From: Micromonospora sp. WMMD882
GTDB taxonomy: Bacteria > Actinomycetota > Actinomycetes > Mycobacteriales > Micromonosporaceae
DNA: 64,000 bases
Assembly: GCF_027497255.1 (NCBI RefSeq)
Contig: NZ_CP114903.1
Coordinates: forward strand, 1,240,001 to 1,304,000
Reading direction: 5' to 3'
The stretch's first letter is position 1, and each line of letters starts with the position of its first letter. The position numbers were made by a program, and so were the translations under genes. This document shows, one piece after another, positions 17,184-25,983 of the stretch. The notes under the pieces are model-generated. The model did not search any database. It was not told the DNA's origin and saw only the letters and a list, made by a program, of their open reading frames with translations.

Positions 17184-19897
17184 ACCGTCGCCGGGTCGGG
17201 GGCCGGCACCCCGCGTACCGTCCCGGTCGCGCCGTCCACCTCGATCCACGCCCCGTCCTCGATCAGGGTCGTCGCGTCCGGCACGGCCACCACCGTCGGC
17301 ACCCCCAGCAGCCGGCCGGTGATCGCGGTGTGTGAGAGCAGCGTGCCCCGCTCCACCACCATGCCGCGCGCCACCATCATCAACATCAACCATCCGGGGT
17401 CGGTCTCCTTTGCCACGATGATCCGGTCTCGGCAGGTCTCCGGCGGCGTCGACGGGTCCAGCACCACCCGGGCCTGCCCGACCACCACGCCGTTGCTGGA
17501 CGGCAGGCCGCGCAGCTCCACCGGCCCGTCACCGGCGCTCGCCACCGGGCCGGCGGGACCGGCCAGCAGGGACGGCAGCGGCCGGTTGCGGGGGGTGGTC
17601 GGCCGCACTCCCGGGTCGGGCCCGTCGGCGGCGGCCAGCCGCTGCTCCCGGCGGCGGCGGACCACCGCGCGCAGGTCGGTGTCGACGAGCGTCCCGTCGT
17701 ACGCGCCGAGCACCTCGTCGACGGTCAGGTCGAGCACGTCGAGGCGGTCGTCCAGCCGTCCCGCCTCGGTCAGCAGCTCGCCGAGCCGCCACATCACGTG
17801 CCGGGTGAGCCCGTAGAGCTGGCTGCGGCAGTACCGGGTGTCCTCCCGGGTGCGGACGAAGAACCGCAGCCCGGCGGCGAGGGTCCGGATGACCAGCCGC
17901 CTGGCCGGCGACGGGCAGTTCCTTCTCAGCTCCCGCTCCGCCTCGGCCCGGCTCTGCCGTTCCCGGGCCCGGCTGTCGGCGACGGTCAGGTCGCCGCGCA
18001 CCAGCGGCCGGAGCATGGTGACGATCATGCCGGGGCGCTGACGGGGGGACGGCTCCTCCAGCTTGAGGTCGTGCGGGGCGCGGTCGCCGTAGCGGCGCAG
18101 GTGCTCCCGGGCGGCCTCGGCGAGCGCGCCGCCGTGCGTGCCGTCGACCAGTTCCCGCCACAGCCCGTCGGCGGCCCCGTCGGGGCAGTCGGCGATCCGC
18201 GCGGCCAGCTCCGGGCGGGCGCGGATCAGCTCGGCGAGCGCGATGCCCGACCGGACGCCGAGCACCGAGCGGTGTTCCCGGCCGCCCATCAGCAGGCCGC
18301 CGAGGGTACGTTGCTCGTCCCCGTCGACCCAGCGGCGCACCAGCGCCGAGGCGAAGGTGGCGGTGCCCAGCATGAAGAACGTGTTGACGAGCGTCACGCC
18401 CCACCGGACGCCGACCTCGGCCCACAGCCGGCGGTACGTGGCGACCAGCTCCTCGGCGCTGCGCTCGTCGAGGTCGCGGTGCTGCTCGACCAGCTCGTCC
18501 CACCAGCGGAGGAACCGGCGGGCCGAGCCGGGCAGCCGGGCCAGCCGCCAGAGCAGCCCGGGAACGCTGACCAGCGCCCGCCGCAGCTCGGGCCGGGACG
18601 GCCGGTAATCGCCGGTCAGCCCCATGGACACCTCCCACCAGGGCCGGATCAGCGGGAAACCGGGGATCTGGTGGTGCAGGACGAACCAGGCGTCGAGCCG
18701 GTAGTAGACCCGGCCGCGCAGCAGCCCGACCATCCGGCGCAGGTGGTGGTCGTTGGCCCGCAGCCGGCGCTCCGGCACGCCCATCCGCCGGTACACGTCC
18801 CGGAAGATCAGCCGGTAGAACTCCCGGGCCTGCGAGTACGTCAGGGCGCCCGAGATGCCGGGGTAGCTCTCGGTGATGTTGTGGTTGCTCCAGGGCACGT
18901 CGTCGTAGGCCGACCGCGGTCGGGCGGTCTCCTGCCGGGGCGGCCCGCCGGCGAACACCACCGGGCGGGCCTGCACCAGGTGGATCGTCCCGTCGGGGGT
19001 GAAGGTCCCCTCGATGTCCTGGGGCAGCCCGAAGTGCTCCTGCACCCGGGCGGCCAGCGCGGCGACCCGGCGGGCCTCGTCGTCGGTGAGCACCGGGGCG
19101 TCGGCCAGCTCCGTCGGCACCGGACGGACCACCGGGCCCGTGCCGTCGGCGGCGGGGACCATCATGCTCTTCTTCACCACGGTCTCGACGCGGACCGTGT
19201 CGGTGGCGTTGTCGACGAAGAAGTGGTCGACGTCGGCGCGTTCCTGCACCACGCCCTCTCCGATGCCGTGGGCGGCGGCGACCACGCAGCAGTCCGCGCC
19301 GGTGCGGGGGTCCCGGCTGAACGCCACGAACGACCGGACCCCGGGCACCATCCGTTGCACGCCGACCGCCACCCGGGCCGAGGAGGGCGGCAGCCCCCGC
19401 CGGGCGCGGTACAGGATCGACTCGGCGTTCAGCCCGGACGCCCAGCAGTCGACGACCCGTCGGGCCACCTCGGCCGGCGGGACGTACAGGAACGAGTCGG
19501 TCAGCCCGGCGAAGGCGTCGGTGGCGCTGTCCTCGCCCGTGCCGTCGGTGTCGGTGGCGTCGGCGACCACGCAGGCGCGTACCGCGAGCAGGTGCTCCCC
19601 GGCGGCGATCTCCGTCACCGCCTGCTCCAGCGCGGCGGCGACCTCCGGGGTCAGCGTCGCGGCACGCAGGTCGTCGGCGGTGCGTTTCGCCCAGTCCAGC
19701 AGGTGTTCCGGCGCGGCGTCCGCGGCGGGCGCGGACGCCATCGGCGCGGCGGCGACCGTGTCGAAGACCGTCACCGGCACGCAGCAGAACCCGGGCACCG
19801 GAAAGCCGGCCAGCCGGAGCTGCTCCTGCCGGGCGAACTTGTGCCCGACCAGGGTCGGGTCGGTCAGCCGGGGGTCACCGGCCCGGACCAGCGGCAT
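17180..19897 (-). CDS. PEP-synthase/rifampin-phosphotransferase-like dikinase
   Basis: A 905-residue three-part protein. The N-terminal ATP-grasp (PPDK-N) domain covers about residues 1-310 (GHKFARQEQLRLAGFPVPGF; LPQDIEGTFT; HLVQARPVV). A long central domain (about 320-790) resembles the substrate domain of rifampin phosphotransferases. The C-terminal swivelling phosphohistidine domain has the catalytic histidine in TLLSHTAITGRLLGVPTV. Such enzymes split ATP and transfer the beta-phosphate through the histidine to pyruvate or a small molecule. The ATG at 19897 abuts the end of the preceding methyltransferase gene. Size and layout fit RPH better than PPS (about 800 aa), so I infer phosphorylation of a pathway intermediate or the final product (self-protection). 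Confidence 0.82.
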   Translation of the reverse strand: MPLVRAGDPRLTDPTLVGHKFARQEQLRLAGFPVPGFCCVPVTVFDTVAAAPMASAPAADAAPEHLLDWAKRTADDLRAATLTPEVAAALEQAVTEIAAGEHLLAVRACVVADATDTDGTGEDSATDAFAGLTDSFLYVPPAEVARRVVDCWASGLNAESILYRARRGLPPSSARVAVGVQRMVPGVRSFVAFSRDPRTGADCCVVAAAHGIGEGVVQERADVDHFFVDNATDTVRVETVVKKSMMVPAADGTGPVVRPVPTELADAPVLTDDEARRVAALAARVQEHFGLPQDIEGTFTPDGTIHLVQARPVVFAGGPPRQETARPRSAYDDVPWSNHNITESYPGISGALTYSQAREFYRLIFRDVYRRMGVPERRLRANDHHLRRMVGLLRGRVYYRLDAWFVLHHQIPGFPLIRPWWEVSMGLTGDYRPSRPELRRALVSVPGLLWRLARLPGSARRFLRWWDELVEQHRDLDERSAEELVATYRRLWAEVGVRWGVTLVNTFFMLGTATFASALVRRWVDGDEQRTLGGLLMGGREHRSVLGVRSGIALAELIRARPELAARIADCPDGAADGLWRELVDGTHGGALAEAAREHLRRYGDRAPHDLKLEEPSPRQRPGMIVTMLRPLVRGDLTVADSRARERQSRAEAERELRRNCPSPARRLVIRTLAAGLRFFVRTREDTRYCRSQLYGLTRHVMWRLGELLTEAGRLDDRLDVLDLTVDEVLGAYDGTLVDTDLRAVVRRRREQRLAAADGPDPGVRPTTPRNRPLPSLLAGPAGPVASAGDGPVELRGLPSSNGVVVGQARVVLDPSTPPETCRDRIIVAKETDPGWLMLMMVARGMVVERGTLLSHTAITGRLLGVPTVVAVPDATTLIEDGAWIEVDGATGTVRGVPAPDPATV

Positions 19898-20568
19898 CAC
19901 CACACCCCCGGCACCAGTCGGGCCCGCCCGGTGGCGAACTCGGGGTAGCCGGGCGCCGCCCAGAGCACCCGTTCCTCGGTGCGGATCCGCCAGACCAGCG
20001 CGCCGGTCAGGGCCAGCAGCGCCAGGACGCTCGCCGGGTTGAGGAAGAACAGCACGAACCCGACGTTGGCCAGCAGCATCCCCGCGTACGCCGGGTGCCG
20101 GACCAGCCGGTACGGGCCGCCGGTCACGATCGGATGTTCGTCCCGCCGCAGCACGTGGTGGGTGTACAGGGCGCCGAGGGCGCGGATGGCGACGAGCCGG
20201 AGCACGATCCCGGCGACGAACAGCGCCACGGCGGGGACCATCCACCAGGAGAAGCCCGACCAGGGCACGTCGGGCGCGACCGCCACGATGACCAGGGCCA
20301 GCCGGGAGCAGGCGTAGACGGCCAGGGTGCGCACCTCCGCGACCGGCTGGGCCGGGTGGCGGAACGTCACCGGGACCTCGGCGGCCAACCAGAGCAGGTA
20401 CCCGGCGGCCAGCGCCGCGGCGAGCAGGTGTTCGGGCTCGCCGGCCCGCAGCAGGTGCCCGACGCCCCGGACGACCAGCGCGGCGAACGCGACGACGAAG
20501 AGCACCCGGGTCAGCACGGTGACCGGGTCGATTCCGCTGCGCTCGCGGGTGACGCCCGGCCGGCTCAT
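19897..20568 (-). CDS. Isoprenylcysteine carboxyl methyltransferase (ICMT/PEMT) family membrane protein
   Basis: A 223-residue integral membrane protein with about five hydrophobic helices. The C-terminal ICMT/PEMT signature is present: GPYRLVRHPAYAGML (SAM-binding RHPxY) and EERVLWAAPGYPEF. Family members methylate isoprenylcysteine, phospholipids or, in bacterial clusters, isoprenoid-type or carboxylate metabolites. Its start overlaps the AfsA-like stop by four bases and its own stop abuts the dikinase ATG, so it is fully embedded in the operon. Finding an ICMT-like enzyme next to a UbiA-like prenyltransferase suggests a prenylated product that is capped by methylation; this is inference. 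Confidence 0.85.
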   Translation of the reverse strand: MSRPGVTRERSGIDPVTVLTRVLFVVAFAALVVRGVGHLLRAGEPEHLLAAALAAGYLLWLAAEVPVTFRHPAQPVAEVRTLAVYACSRLALVIVAVAPDVPWSGFSWWMVPAVALFVAGIVLRLVAIRALGALYTHHVLRRDEHPIVTGGPYRLVRHPAYAGMLLANVGFVLFFLNPASVLALLALTGALVWRIRTEERVLWAAPGYPEFATGRARLVPGVW

Positions 20569-21527
20569 GCGGGCCGCCCGACGAGGCCACGACCAGCGTC
20601 CGGCGCGCCGCCCTGCTCGACGGCGGGGCCGGAGGGCTGCCGGAGCCGCTGGTAGACGGCGGGGGACGCGACGTGGTAGCGGAACTCCAGCCGGCCGGTG
20701 GGCGCGCCGTCGGTCAGCAGTTCCAGCGTCGTGCGCTGGGGGCCCCGGCGGGGCGGGGTGGGTGTCCACCGCAGGCCGAGGTCGCCGGTGAGGTCGCCGG
20801 GCAGGTCGGCGGTGAGGTCGAGCAGGACGAAGGTGTCCCCGGGGCGGGCCTGGCGGGCCAGGTGGTGCAGCATGGTGGCGAACTGCCGGCCGGCGTCGAC
20901 GATCAGCTCCAGCCGGGCCGCCGGGTCGGCCAGCGGATGGCCGGCCGGTGGCTGCCGGATCGCGGCGGTGAGGCTGTCGCCGTCGGGCGTCGCCGCCGAG
21001 ATCAGGACGTTCTCCGGCCGCCGGCGGTGGACCAGGGCCGGGTCGGCCGGGCCGGTGTCGGCGGTGACCCGGCGTCCGGCGGCGGGTCGGGCCCGGGGGG
21101 CGTCGGGGCTGAGCGCGTAGGAGCCGGCGCTCACCGTCGTCTCGCCCTGGCTGGCCCGCAACGTGACCTCGACCGGGTCCGCCCCGGAGGCGGTCGGCAC
21201 GTCGACCGCCAGCTCCACCGGCCGGTCCAGCTCGGAGAAGCCCGGGAACCGCAGGGTGACGCGGGTACGCCGGCCGTCGGGCCGCAGGCCCGGCGCGCCG
21301 TCCGCGGCGGCCGACCGCAGCAGCCCGAACAGGCCGCAGACGAGGGCCATGCCGGGCACGTGGTCCAGCGGATGGTCGAAGAGGTACGGGTCGGCCGGGT
21401 CGACGGCCAGGGTGGCGTGCCACTGGTCGTGGTCGACGCCGGCCCGACGACGCCGGTCCCGCGTCGGTGTGACGCCGCTCACCCCGGCCGACCCGGCGGT
21501 CGCTATCTGATGGGTGCCCAATGCCAT
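20565..21527 (-). CDS. AfsA/ScbA-family hotdog protein (butyrolactone-type synthase homologue)
   Basis: About 320 residues with two A-factor-biosynthesis hotdog repeats. The first contains the family motif FDHPLDHVPGMAL (His56 region); the second starts with ALVHRRRPENVLIS. AfsA-type enzymes condense a beta-ketoacyl-ACP with dihydroxyacetone phosphate to start gamma-butyrolactone hormones; some homologues act in metabolite assembly instead. The ATG at 21527 has GAAGGGC upstream; an ATG at 21566 has none. It is the first gene of the operon. No TetR-type butyrolactone receptor, the usual neighbour of a true signalling AfsA, is present. The 260-base gap upstream (21528-21787) is less GC-rich and probably carries the operon promoter. 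Confidence 0.85.
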   Translation of the reverse strand: MALGTHQIATAGSAGVSGVTPTRDRRRRAGVDHDQWHATLAVDPADPYLFDHPLDHVPGMALVCGLFGLLRSAAADGAPGLRPDGRRTRVTLRFPGFSELDRPVELAVDVPTASGADPVEVTLRASQGETTVSAGSYALSPDAPRARPAAGRRVTADTGPADPALVHRRRPENVLISAATPDGDSLTAAIRQPPAGHPLADPAARLELIVDAGRQFATMLHHLARQARPGDTFVLLDLTADLPGDLTGDLGLRWTPTPPRRGPQRTTLELLTDGAPTGRLEFRYHVASPAVYQRLRQPSGPAVEQGGAPDAGRGLVGRPA

Positions 21528-21787
21528 CTGATCTGCCCTTCGATCGGTGCCTGGTCCGATCCTCATTGGACAGAATTATTGATGCAAACACATTTCCGTG
21601 GGATTCCCATTCCGTTCATGCAATTGCCGTCTGACCAGGGTTGCGCCGGATGGAATATGTGATCTGACCCAGGCGCGCCGCAAAAGACGGCGGTCAGCGT
21701 AGATGTCCGGATGGCGTCGTTGACCGTTTACGTCCGTAAATCCTGGGCGGTTCGTCCGTCAATGTCCTGCGGCTGGCGATTATTCCG

Positions 21788-22213
21788 TCAGCGATCGAAA
21801 GAAGCCCAAATGTGTTTCGCGTCCTCGGTGGCGTACCAGCCCACGTCCAGCGACAGGGCGCGGGCGAGCTGCAGCCCACGGCCCCCGGATTCGAACGGCT
21901 GGGCGTCGGGCAGCTCCGGCGCCCGGGCCAGATCGTGGTCGGCCACGTCGAGCACGAAACAGTCGTCGTTGGCCAGCAACGACACGATGGTCGGCGGCAG
22001 CCCGTGCCGCAGCGCGTTGGTCGCCAGTTCGGTGGCGACCAGCACCACCAGCTCCGGCACCTCGTCCAGCCGTTCACCGGCGACCAGATGGTTGCCGGTC
22101 ACCGCCTCGTGCAGCGCCGCCCGGAAGGCGCGCAGCTCGACCGGGCTGGACAGCGTCCACCGGGTCACCAGCGTCGCCTCGGGAGGAGGCGGCGACGTCC
22201 GCAGAGAGGCCAT
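21788..22213 (-). CDS. RsbW-like ATP-binding protein (anti-sigma/serine-kinase type)
   Basis: About 141 residues of the HATPase_c_2 family. The N-box region is VLVATELATNALRHG and the G-box region is FESGGRGLQLARAL. Proteins like this are common in actinobacteria as orphan anti-sigma factors or partners of anti-anti-sigma/PP2C proteins. No sigma factor or STAS gene is adjacent. The ATG at 22213 and a GTG at 22231 are both possible starts. Monocistronic as far as can be seen. Confidence 0.85.
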   Translation of the reverse strand: MASLRTSPPPPEATLVTRWTLSSPVELRAFRAALHEAVTGNHLVAGERLDEVPELVVLVATELATNALRHGLPPTIVSLLANDDCFVLDVADHDLARAPELPDAQPFESGGRGLQLARALSLDVGWYATEDAKHIWASFDR

Positions 22214-22269
22214 GCCCACCCGGTTACCCACCCCGCGGCCGGTCGAAGCCGATCACCGGAGACGTTCCA

Positions 22270-22309
22270 CCGTCGCGCCCCGCCCACCCGGGTCGGCGGG
22301 GCGCGACGG
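22270..22309 (-). terminator. Hairpin terminator after the coiled-coil gene
   Basis: A perfect 15-base stem (22270-22284 with 22295-22309, loop 10), 33 bases downstream of the stop codon of the coiled-coil gene on the minus strand. Confidence 0.65.
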
Positions 22310-22341
22310 GTGGGCCGGCGGCGCGGCCCGACCGGCCACGG

Positions 22342-23688
22342 TCAGGCGGACGCGGGCACCTTCCCGCCGGCCGGGTCGGTGGTCTCGGCCGCCGGCGGCG
22401 CGGCGGCCGTCCTGGGGGCCACCTGCGGGTACTCGCTGGTCGGCGTGCCGCCCGCGGCGGCCGCCATCACCGCGGCGGCGGCCAGGTCGGCCACCCGCTT
22501 CGCCTCCCGCTGGACCCGGGCCCGGACGTCCTTGGCGTGCCGCTCGGCGGACTCCGCCGCCCGCCGTACCTCGTCCAACCGGGTCGACTCGCTGGTGAGC
22601 TCCTGGCGCGTCTCGGCGAGCCGCTGCTGGAGCTGCGTGACCTCGCGCTCCACCGTCGCGGCCTCCTGCCGGGCCTGGCCCAGGTGCTGCTGGGCGGCGT
22701 CCAACTCGCTCTGGAGTTGCGCCACGGCCTGCCGCCGGTCCCGGATCTCCTGCTGGACGACGGTGAGCTGCTGCTGATGCGCGGCGGTCTGCTCGTCGGC
22801 GTGCTGACGCAGCTTCGCCGAGTACTGCTGGGCCTCGGCGACGAGCGTGCCGATCTTCTGCTCGGCCGCGCTGCGCTGCCGGGTGAGCTCCTGCTCGACC
22901 GCCGTACGGTGCTCGGTGAGCTCCTGCTCGGCGGCGGCGCGCCGCTCCTCGATCTCCCGTTCCACGGTGGCCTGCCACTGGCCCAGCTCCTGCTGGGTCT
23001 GCGTCCGGGCGGCGTGCACCTCCTGCTGGATCTGCGCCCGGGCCGCCTCCAGCAGCGCCTCGGCCTCGGCCCTGGTCCGCTCGACCTGCTGCGCGGTGTG
23101 CTCGTTGATCCGCTGCGCCTCCTGCTGGGCGCGTTCGTACGCGGCCTCACCCTCGGCGCGCGCCCGCTGGGCGGCCTCCCGGATCTCGGCGAGCTCGGTC
23201 TGCGCGGCGGCGTGCAGCTCCTCGTGGGCCTTCTCCTGGGCGGCCCGGCGCTCGGCCAGCTCCTGTTCGAGCTGACGCAACTGCCCGGCGGCCTGCTCCC
23301 GGGCGTCGGTGAGCGCCTGCTCCGCCTCGGCCTCCAGGGCGGCGGCCCGCTGCGCGGTGGCCTCGGTGATCGCCTCGGCCTGCTTCTCGGCCAACGCGAG
23401 GATCTGGTCCACCATCGGACCGAGGTCACGGAACGACGCCCGGTCCACCTGGGCCGGCCGTTGGCGCAGCTCGACCAGCTCGGTCTGGAGCTGTTGGAGC
23501 TGGCCGGCAAGCGTGTGGAGCTGGCGGGAGGCGTGGTCCCGGGCCGCCGTCAGCGTGGCCAGCTCCGCGTCGACCTGCTCGACGTACCGGTCCACCTGTC
23601 GTTTGTCGTAGCCGCGCAGCGCGAGCTCGAAGCTCGGCCGCGACGTCGTGCCGTCGCGTAGTGCGAACGACTCCTCGCCGTGGGACAT
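22342..23688 (-). CDS. DivIVA/Scy-like long coiled-coil protein
   Basis: A 448-residue protein. Residues about 20-45 hold a DivIVA-like N-terminal module (FELALRGYDKRQVDRYVEQVD). Residues about 45-400 are an almost uninterrupted coiled coil very rich in Glu, Gln, Ala and Arg. The tail is proline/alanine-rich. This matches actinobacterial cytoskeletal or polar-growth proteins (Scy, FilP, 'cellulose-binding' coiled-coil proteins) that organise polar growth and cell shape. The ATG at 23688 has GGAGGGTGGC upstream. It is monocistronic, with its own terminator. Confidence 0.85.
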   Translation of the reverse strand: MSHGEESFALRDGTTSRPSFELALRGYDKRQVDRYVEQVDAELATLTAARDHASRQLHTLAGQLQQLQTELVELRQRPAQVDRASFRDLGPMVDQILALAEKQAEAITEATAQRAAALEAEAEQALTDAREQAAGQLRQLEQELAERRAAQEKAHEELHAAAQTELAEIREAAQRARAEGEAAYERAQQEAQRINEHTAQQVERTRAEAEALLEAARAQIQQEVHAARTQTQQELGQWQATVEREIEERRAAAEQELTEHRTAVEQELTRQRSAAEQKIGTLVAEAQQYSAKLRQHADEQTAAHQQQLTVVQQEIRDRRQAVAQLQSELDAAQQHLGQARQEAATVEREVTQLQQRLAETRQELTSESTRLDEVRRAAESAERHAKDVRARVQREAKRVADLAAAAVMAAAAGGTPTSEYPQVAPRTAAAPPAAETTDPAGGKVPASA

Positions 23689-23851
23689 GCGCCACCCTCC
23701 GTACGATCGCGAGCGTCGTGCCCGCGGGCGTCCACGGCACGATGCGGCGCAAGGCTACCGGCGACCGGTCGCCCGTCGTCAGGTAGCCCCGGGTCGGCGC
23801 GGTCCGACCAGGACCGGCGACCGACCGGTCCGGGTCCGGCCGGTGGGCCGG

Positions 23852-23885
23852 CGACGCCCGGCGGGACCAGGCCCGCCGGGCGTCG
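23852..23885 (-). terminator. Hairpin terminator of the CopC operon
   Basis: A perfect 14-base stem with a 6-base loop (23852-23865, 23872-23885), 30 bases beyond the stop of the TIGR03084-type gene on the minus strand. Confidence 0.7.
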
Positions 23886-23915
23886 GGCAGCTCGCGGCGT
23901 CGGTTTCCGTGCCGG

Positions 23916-24719
23916 TCAGCGGGCCAGCGCGGAGAACTGGCCGGGGGAGCGGCCGGGCCCGGCCGGCCCCCGGTACGCCTGTGCGATGTCGAGCCACCGG
24001 TCCGCCTCCGCGCCGGTAGCGGTCAGGGCGAGGTCGTCGCGGTGCCGACGACGGGTGACCAGCAGGCAGAAGTCGACCGCCGGCCCGCTCACCCGCTCGC
24101 TGGAGTCCTCCGGACCGAACGTCCACACCGCGCCCGAGGGCCCGGTCAACTCGAAGCGGAACTCCACATCCGGGGTGGCGAGCCCCCGGGCCTGGTAACC
24201 GAAGTTCCAGGTGCGGACGGCGAAACCGACCAGGTGCTGGACCCGGTCGGTGCGCTCCGGGCGCGCCCCGAGGGCGTCGGCGATGTCCTGACCGTGCCCG
24301 AACAGCTCCATCATCCCGGCGGCGGCCAGCACCGCGGCGGGCAGCGGCCGGACCAGCCACGGCACGACGTGCTGGGGCTCCACCGACGCCAGCGCCCGGT
24401 CGGCCCCGGCCCGCTCCTCCCGCCACCGGCGCAGCAGCACCTCCGGCGGCTCCGCCAGGTAGCCGGCCATCGCGTGCGCCACGTTGGCGTCGAAGTCCGG
24501 GCCCAGTCGCGCGGTCATCGCGGTGAACGCGTCCGGCTGGGCGACGGCCAGCGCGGCCATCCGGAAGGTCGCGGCGAGGTGGGCGACCTGGTGGGCGACC
24601 GTCCAGCCGGGAGCCGGCGTGGGACGGGCCCAGTCGGCCGGGGCGAGGTCGGCGACCAGCCGGTCGACCTGCTCACCGTCCGCGGCCAGGGCGGCGTAGA
24701 CAGCGGGTTGCTGGGTCAC
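23916..24719 (-). CDS. DinB/mycothiol-type metal-binding protein (TIGR03084-like)
   Basis: A 267-residue protein of the maleylpyruvate-isomerase/DinB superfamily. The N-terminal four-helix part shows the metal-ligand pattern GWTVAHQVAHLAATF and LFGHGQDIADALG, as in mycothiol-dependent enzymes, and the C-terminal half is the TIGR03084-type extension (DFCLLVTRRRHRDDL). The role is probably a thiol-dependent transferase or isomerase, substrate unknown. It starts with GTG after GAGAGG and lies 30 bases after the CopC gene, so it is the third gene of that operon. Confidence 0.82.
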   Translation of the reverse strand: MTQQPAVYAALAADGEQVDRLVADLAPADWARPTPAPGWTVAHQVAHLAATFRMAALAVAQPDAFTAMTARLGPDFDANVAHAMAGYLAEPPEVLLRRWREERAGADRALASVEPQHVVPWLVRPLPAAVLAAAGMMELFGHGQDIADALGARPERTDRVQHLVGFAVRTWNFGYQARGLATPDVEFRFELTGPSGAVWTFGPEDSSERVSGPAVDFCLLVTRRRHRDDLALTATGAEADRWLDIAQAYRGPAGPGRSPGQFSALAR

Positions 24720-24749
24720 GGGAGTGTCCTCTCGGGAGACGGGCGAGGG

Positions 24750-25391
24750 TCAGGAACGGGTTCGCGGGGAACCGTCCGGACCCGGCGGGTCCGCGTCGCT
24801 CCAGCCCTCCGGCATCCGGAACAGCCGTCGTGGCTGCGCGGCGTCGGTCTGCGCCGCCGGGCGGGTCAGCCGCAACAGCACCACCACCCCGGCGATCACC
24901 AGCGCGTTGACCACCAGCAGCACCGCGCTGATCGGGTCGACCCCGTGCTGGTGGCTGGTGACGAGGTCGGCGTTCGCGTCGCGTTCCGCCTGACTGGGGG
25001 TCGGCGGGACGCGGCCCGTGCCGACGCTGAACCGCCGCCAGCCGTCGGTCTCGGCGCCGTCGGTGAACTCCACGTGGTACACGATCGTGAAGACGCCGGA
25101 GTCGACGATCTCGACGGACTGGCTCAGGGTGGCGCCGCGCAGGGTGGGCTCGTCGGGTGAGCTGACCCGCCGTCCGCGCTCGTCCACCACCGCCAGGTGC
25201 GAGCGGTCGACGTCCGGGACGGCGGAGAAGGTGAGGGTCACCTCCCGCGGCGCGGCGGTCAGCACGGCCTGGGCCGGCGGGACGCTGGCGGTCAGGTCGG
25301 CCCCGACCGCCCCCTCCGCCGCGGTGGCGGGGGAGAGGGCGGCGACAGCCAGGGCCAGGACGGCGACCCGACGGCCGGTCAGGTGGGGCAT
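24750..25391 (-). CDS. CopC-domain protein with C-terminal membrane anchor
   Basis: A 213-residue protein. It has a signal peptide (residues 1-27), a CopC beta-barrel domain (about 30-125; typical strands TASVPPAQAVL, REVTLTFSAVP, VEFTDGAETDGWRRFSVG), a linker, and one transmembrane helix (about 150-173) with a short cytoplasmic tail. CopC proteins bind copper on the outer face. Here the usual first-position His ligand after signal cleavage is not obvious. It lies one base after the stop of the His-rich membrane protein gene. Confidence 0.85.
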   Translation of the reverse strand: MPHLTGRRVAVLALAVAALSPATAAEGAVGADLTASVPPAQAVLTAAPREVTLTFSAVPDVDRSHLAVVDERGRRVSSPDEPTLRGATLSQSVEIVDSGVFTIVYHVEFTDGAETDGWRRFSVGTGRVPPTPSQAERDANADLVTSHQHGVDPISAVLLVVNALVIAGVVVLLRLTRPAAQTDAAQPRRLFRMPEGWSDADPPGPDGSPRTRS

Positions 25392-25392
25392 G

Positions 25393-25983
25393 TCAGGCGG
25401 GCGAAGGCGTCGAGACCGACCGGCGGGCGGTGACCGCGGGCGCGCAGGAACACGTCATCCGGGCCTGCTCGGTCGCGTTCGGCCGCAGGTGGAAGTACAT
25501 CGCGATCACCATCGGGACGAAGACCACGGAGTTGTAGAACAGGTGCAGCTCGACCCGGCCGAAGAACAGTTGCGCGACGCTGGTCGGCACGGCCGCGCCG
25601 AAGAACGTGACGCCCAGTTGGGCCTGGACGAACAGCAGGGCGTGCTCGATGTGGTGCCAGAACTGGATGGCCAGCGAGATGGTCCACCAGGTCCGGGCCC
25701 GGCCGACGAAGCCCGGCCGCAGCAGGAACAGGCCGATCAGCATGACCAGGGCGTACCCGTAGTGCAGCCACTCCGAGGTCACCAGCCAGGGGAAGAACTG
25801 GCCGAGCACGCCCCGGGAGGCGGGCCGGGCCATCCCGAGCACCCAGATCTGGTACGCCTGCACCAGATGCTCGGCCCAGTGCGCGACCACGACGAACAGG
25901 TAGAGACGGAGCGCCAACCGGTGGTGCTGTCCGTTGATCCGCTTCAACAGTCCGGGAGCCCGGGCTCCCACGGTTGCCGACAT
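25393..25983 (-). CDS. Histidine-rich multi-pass membrane protein, function unknown
   Basis: A 196-residue membrane protein with four or five hydrophobic helices. Histidines cluster in or beside the helices (VVAHWAEHLV, WLHYGY, QFWHHIEHALLF, VELHLFYN), a pattern that suggests metal or haem ligation in the membrane. I do not recognise a named family. The ATG at 25983 is preferred because GGAG sits at the right distance; the in-frame ATG at 25995 has no ribosome site. It is the first gene of an operon with CopC and the DinB-type protein, so a copper-related function is plausible but unproven. Confidence 0.75.
   Translation of the reverse strand: MSATVGARAPGLLKRINGQHHRLALRLYLFVVVAHWAEHLVQAYQIWVLGMARPASRGVLGQFFPWLVTSEWLHYGYALVMLIGLFLLRPGFVGRARTWWTISLAIQFWHHIEHALLFVQAQLGVTFFGAAVPTSVAQLFFGRVELHLFYNSVVFVPMVIAMYFHLRPNATEQARMTCSCAPAVTARRSVSTPSPA

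Noticed and set aside
17180-19897. Annotation as housekeeping phosphoenolpyruvate synthase
   Set aside because: The large central domain, total length and embedding in a biosynthetic operon fit an RPH-like phosphotransferase better.
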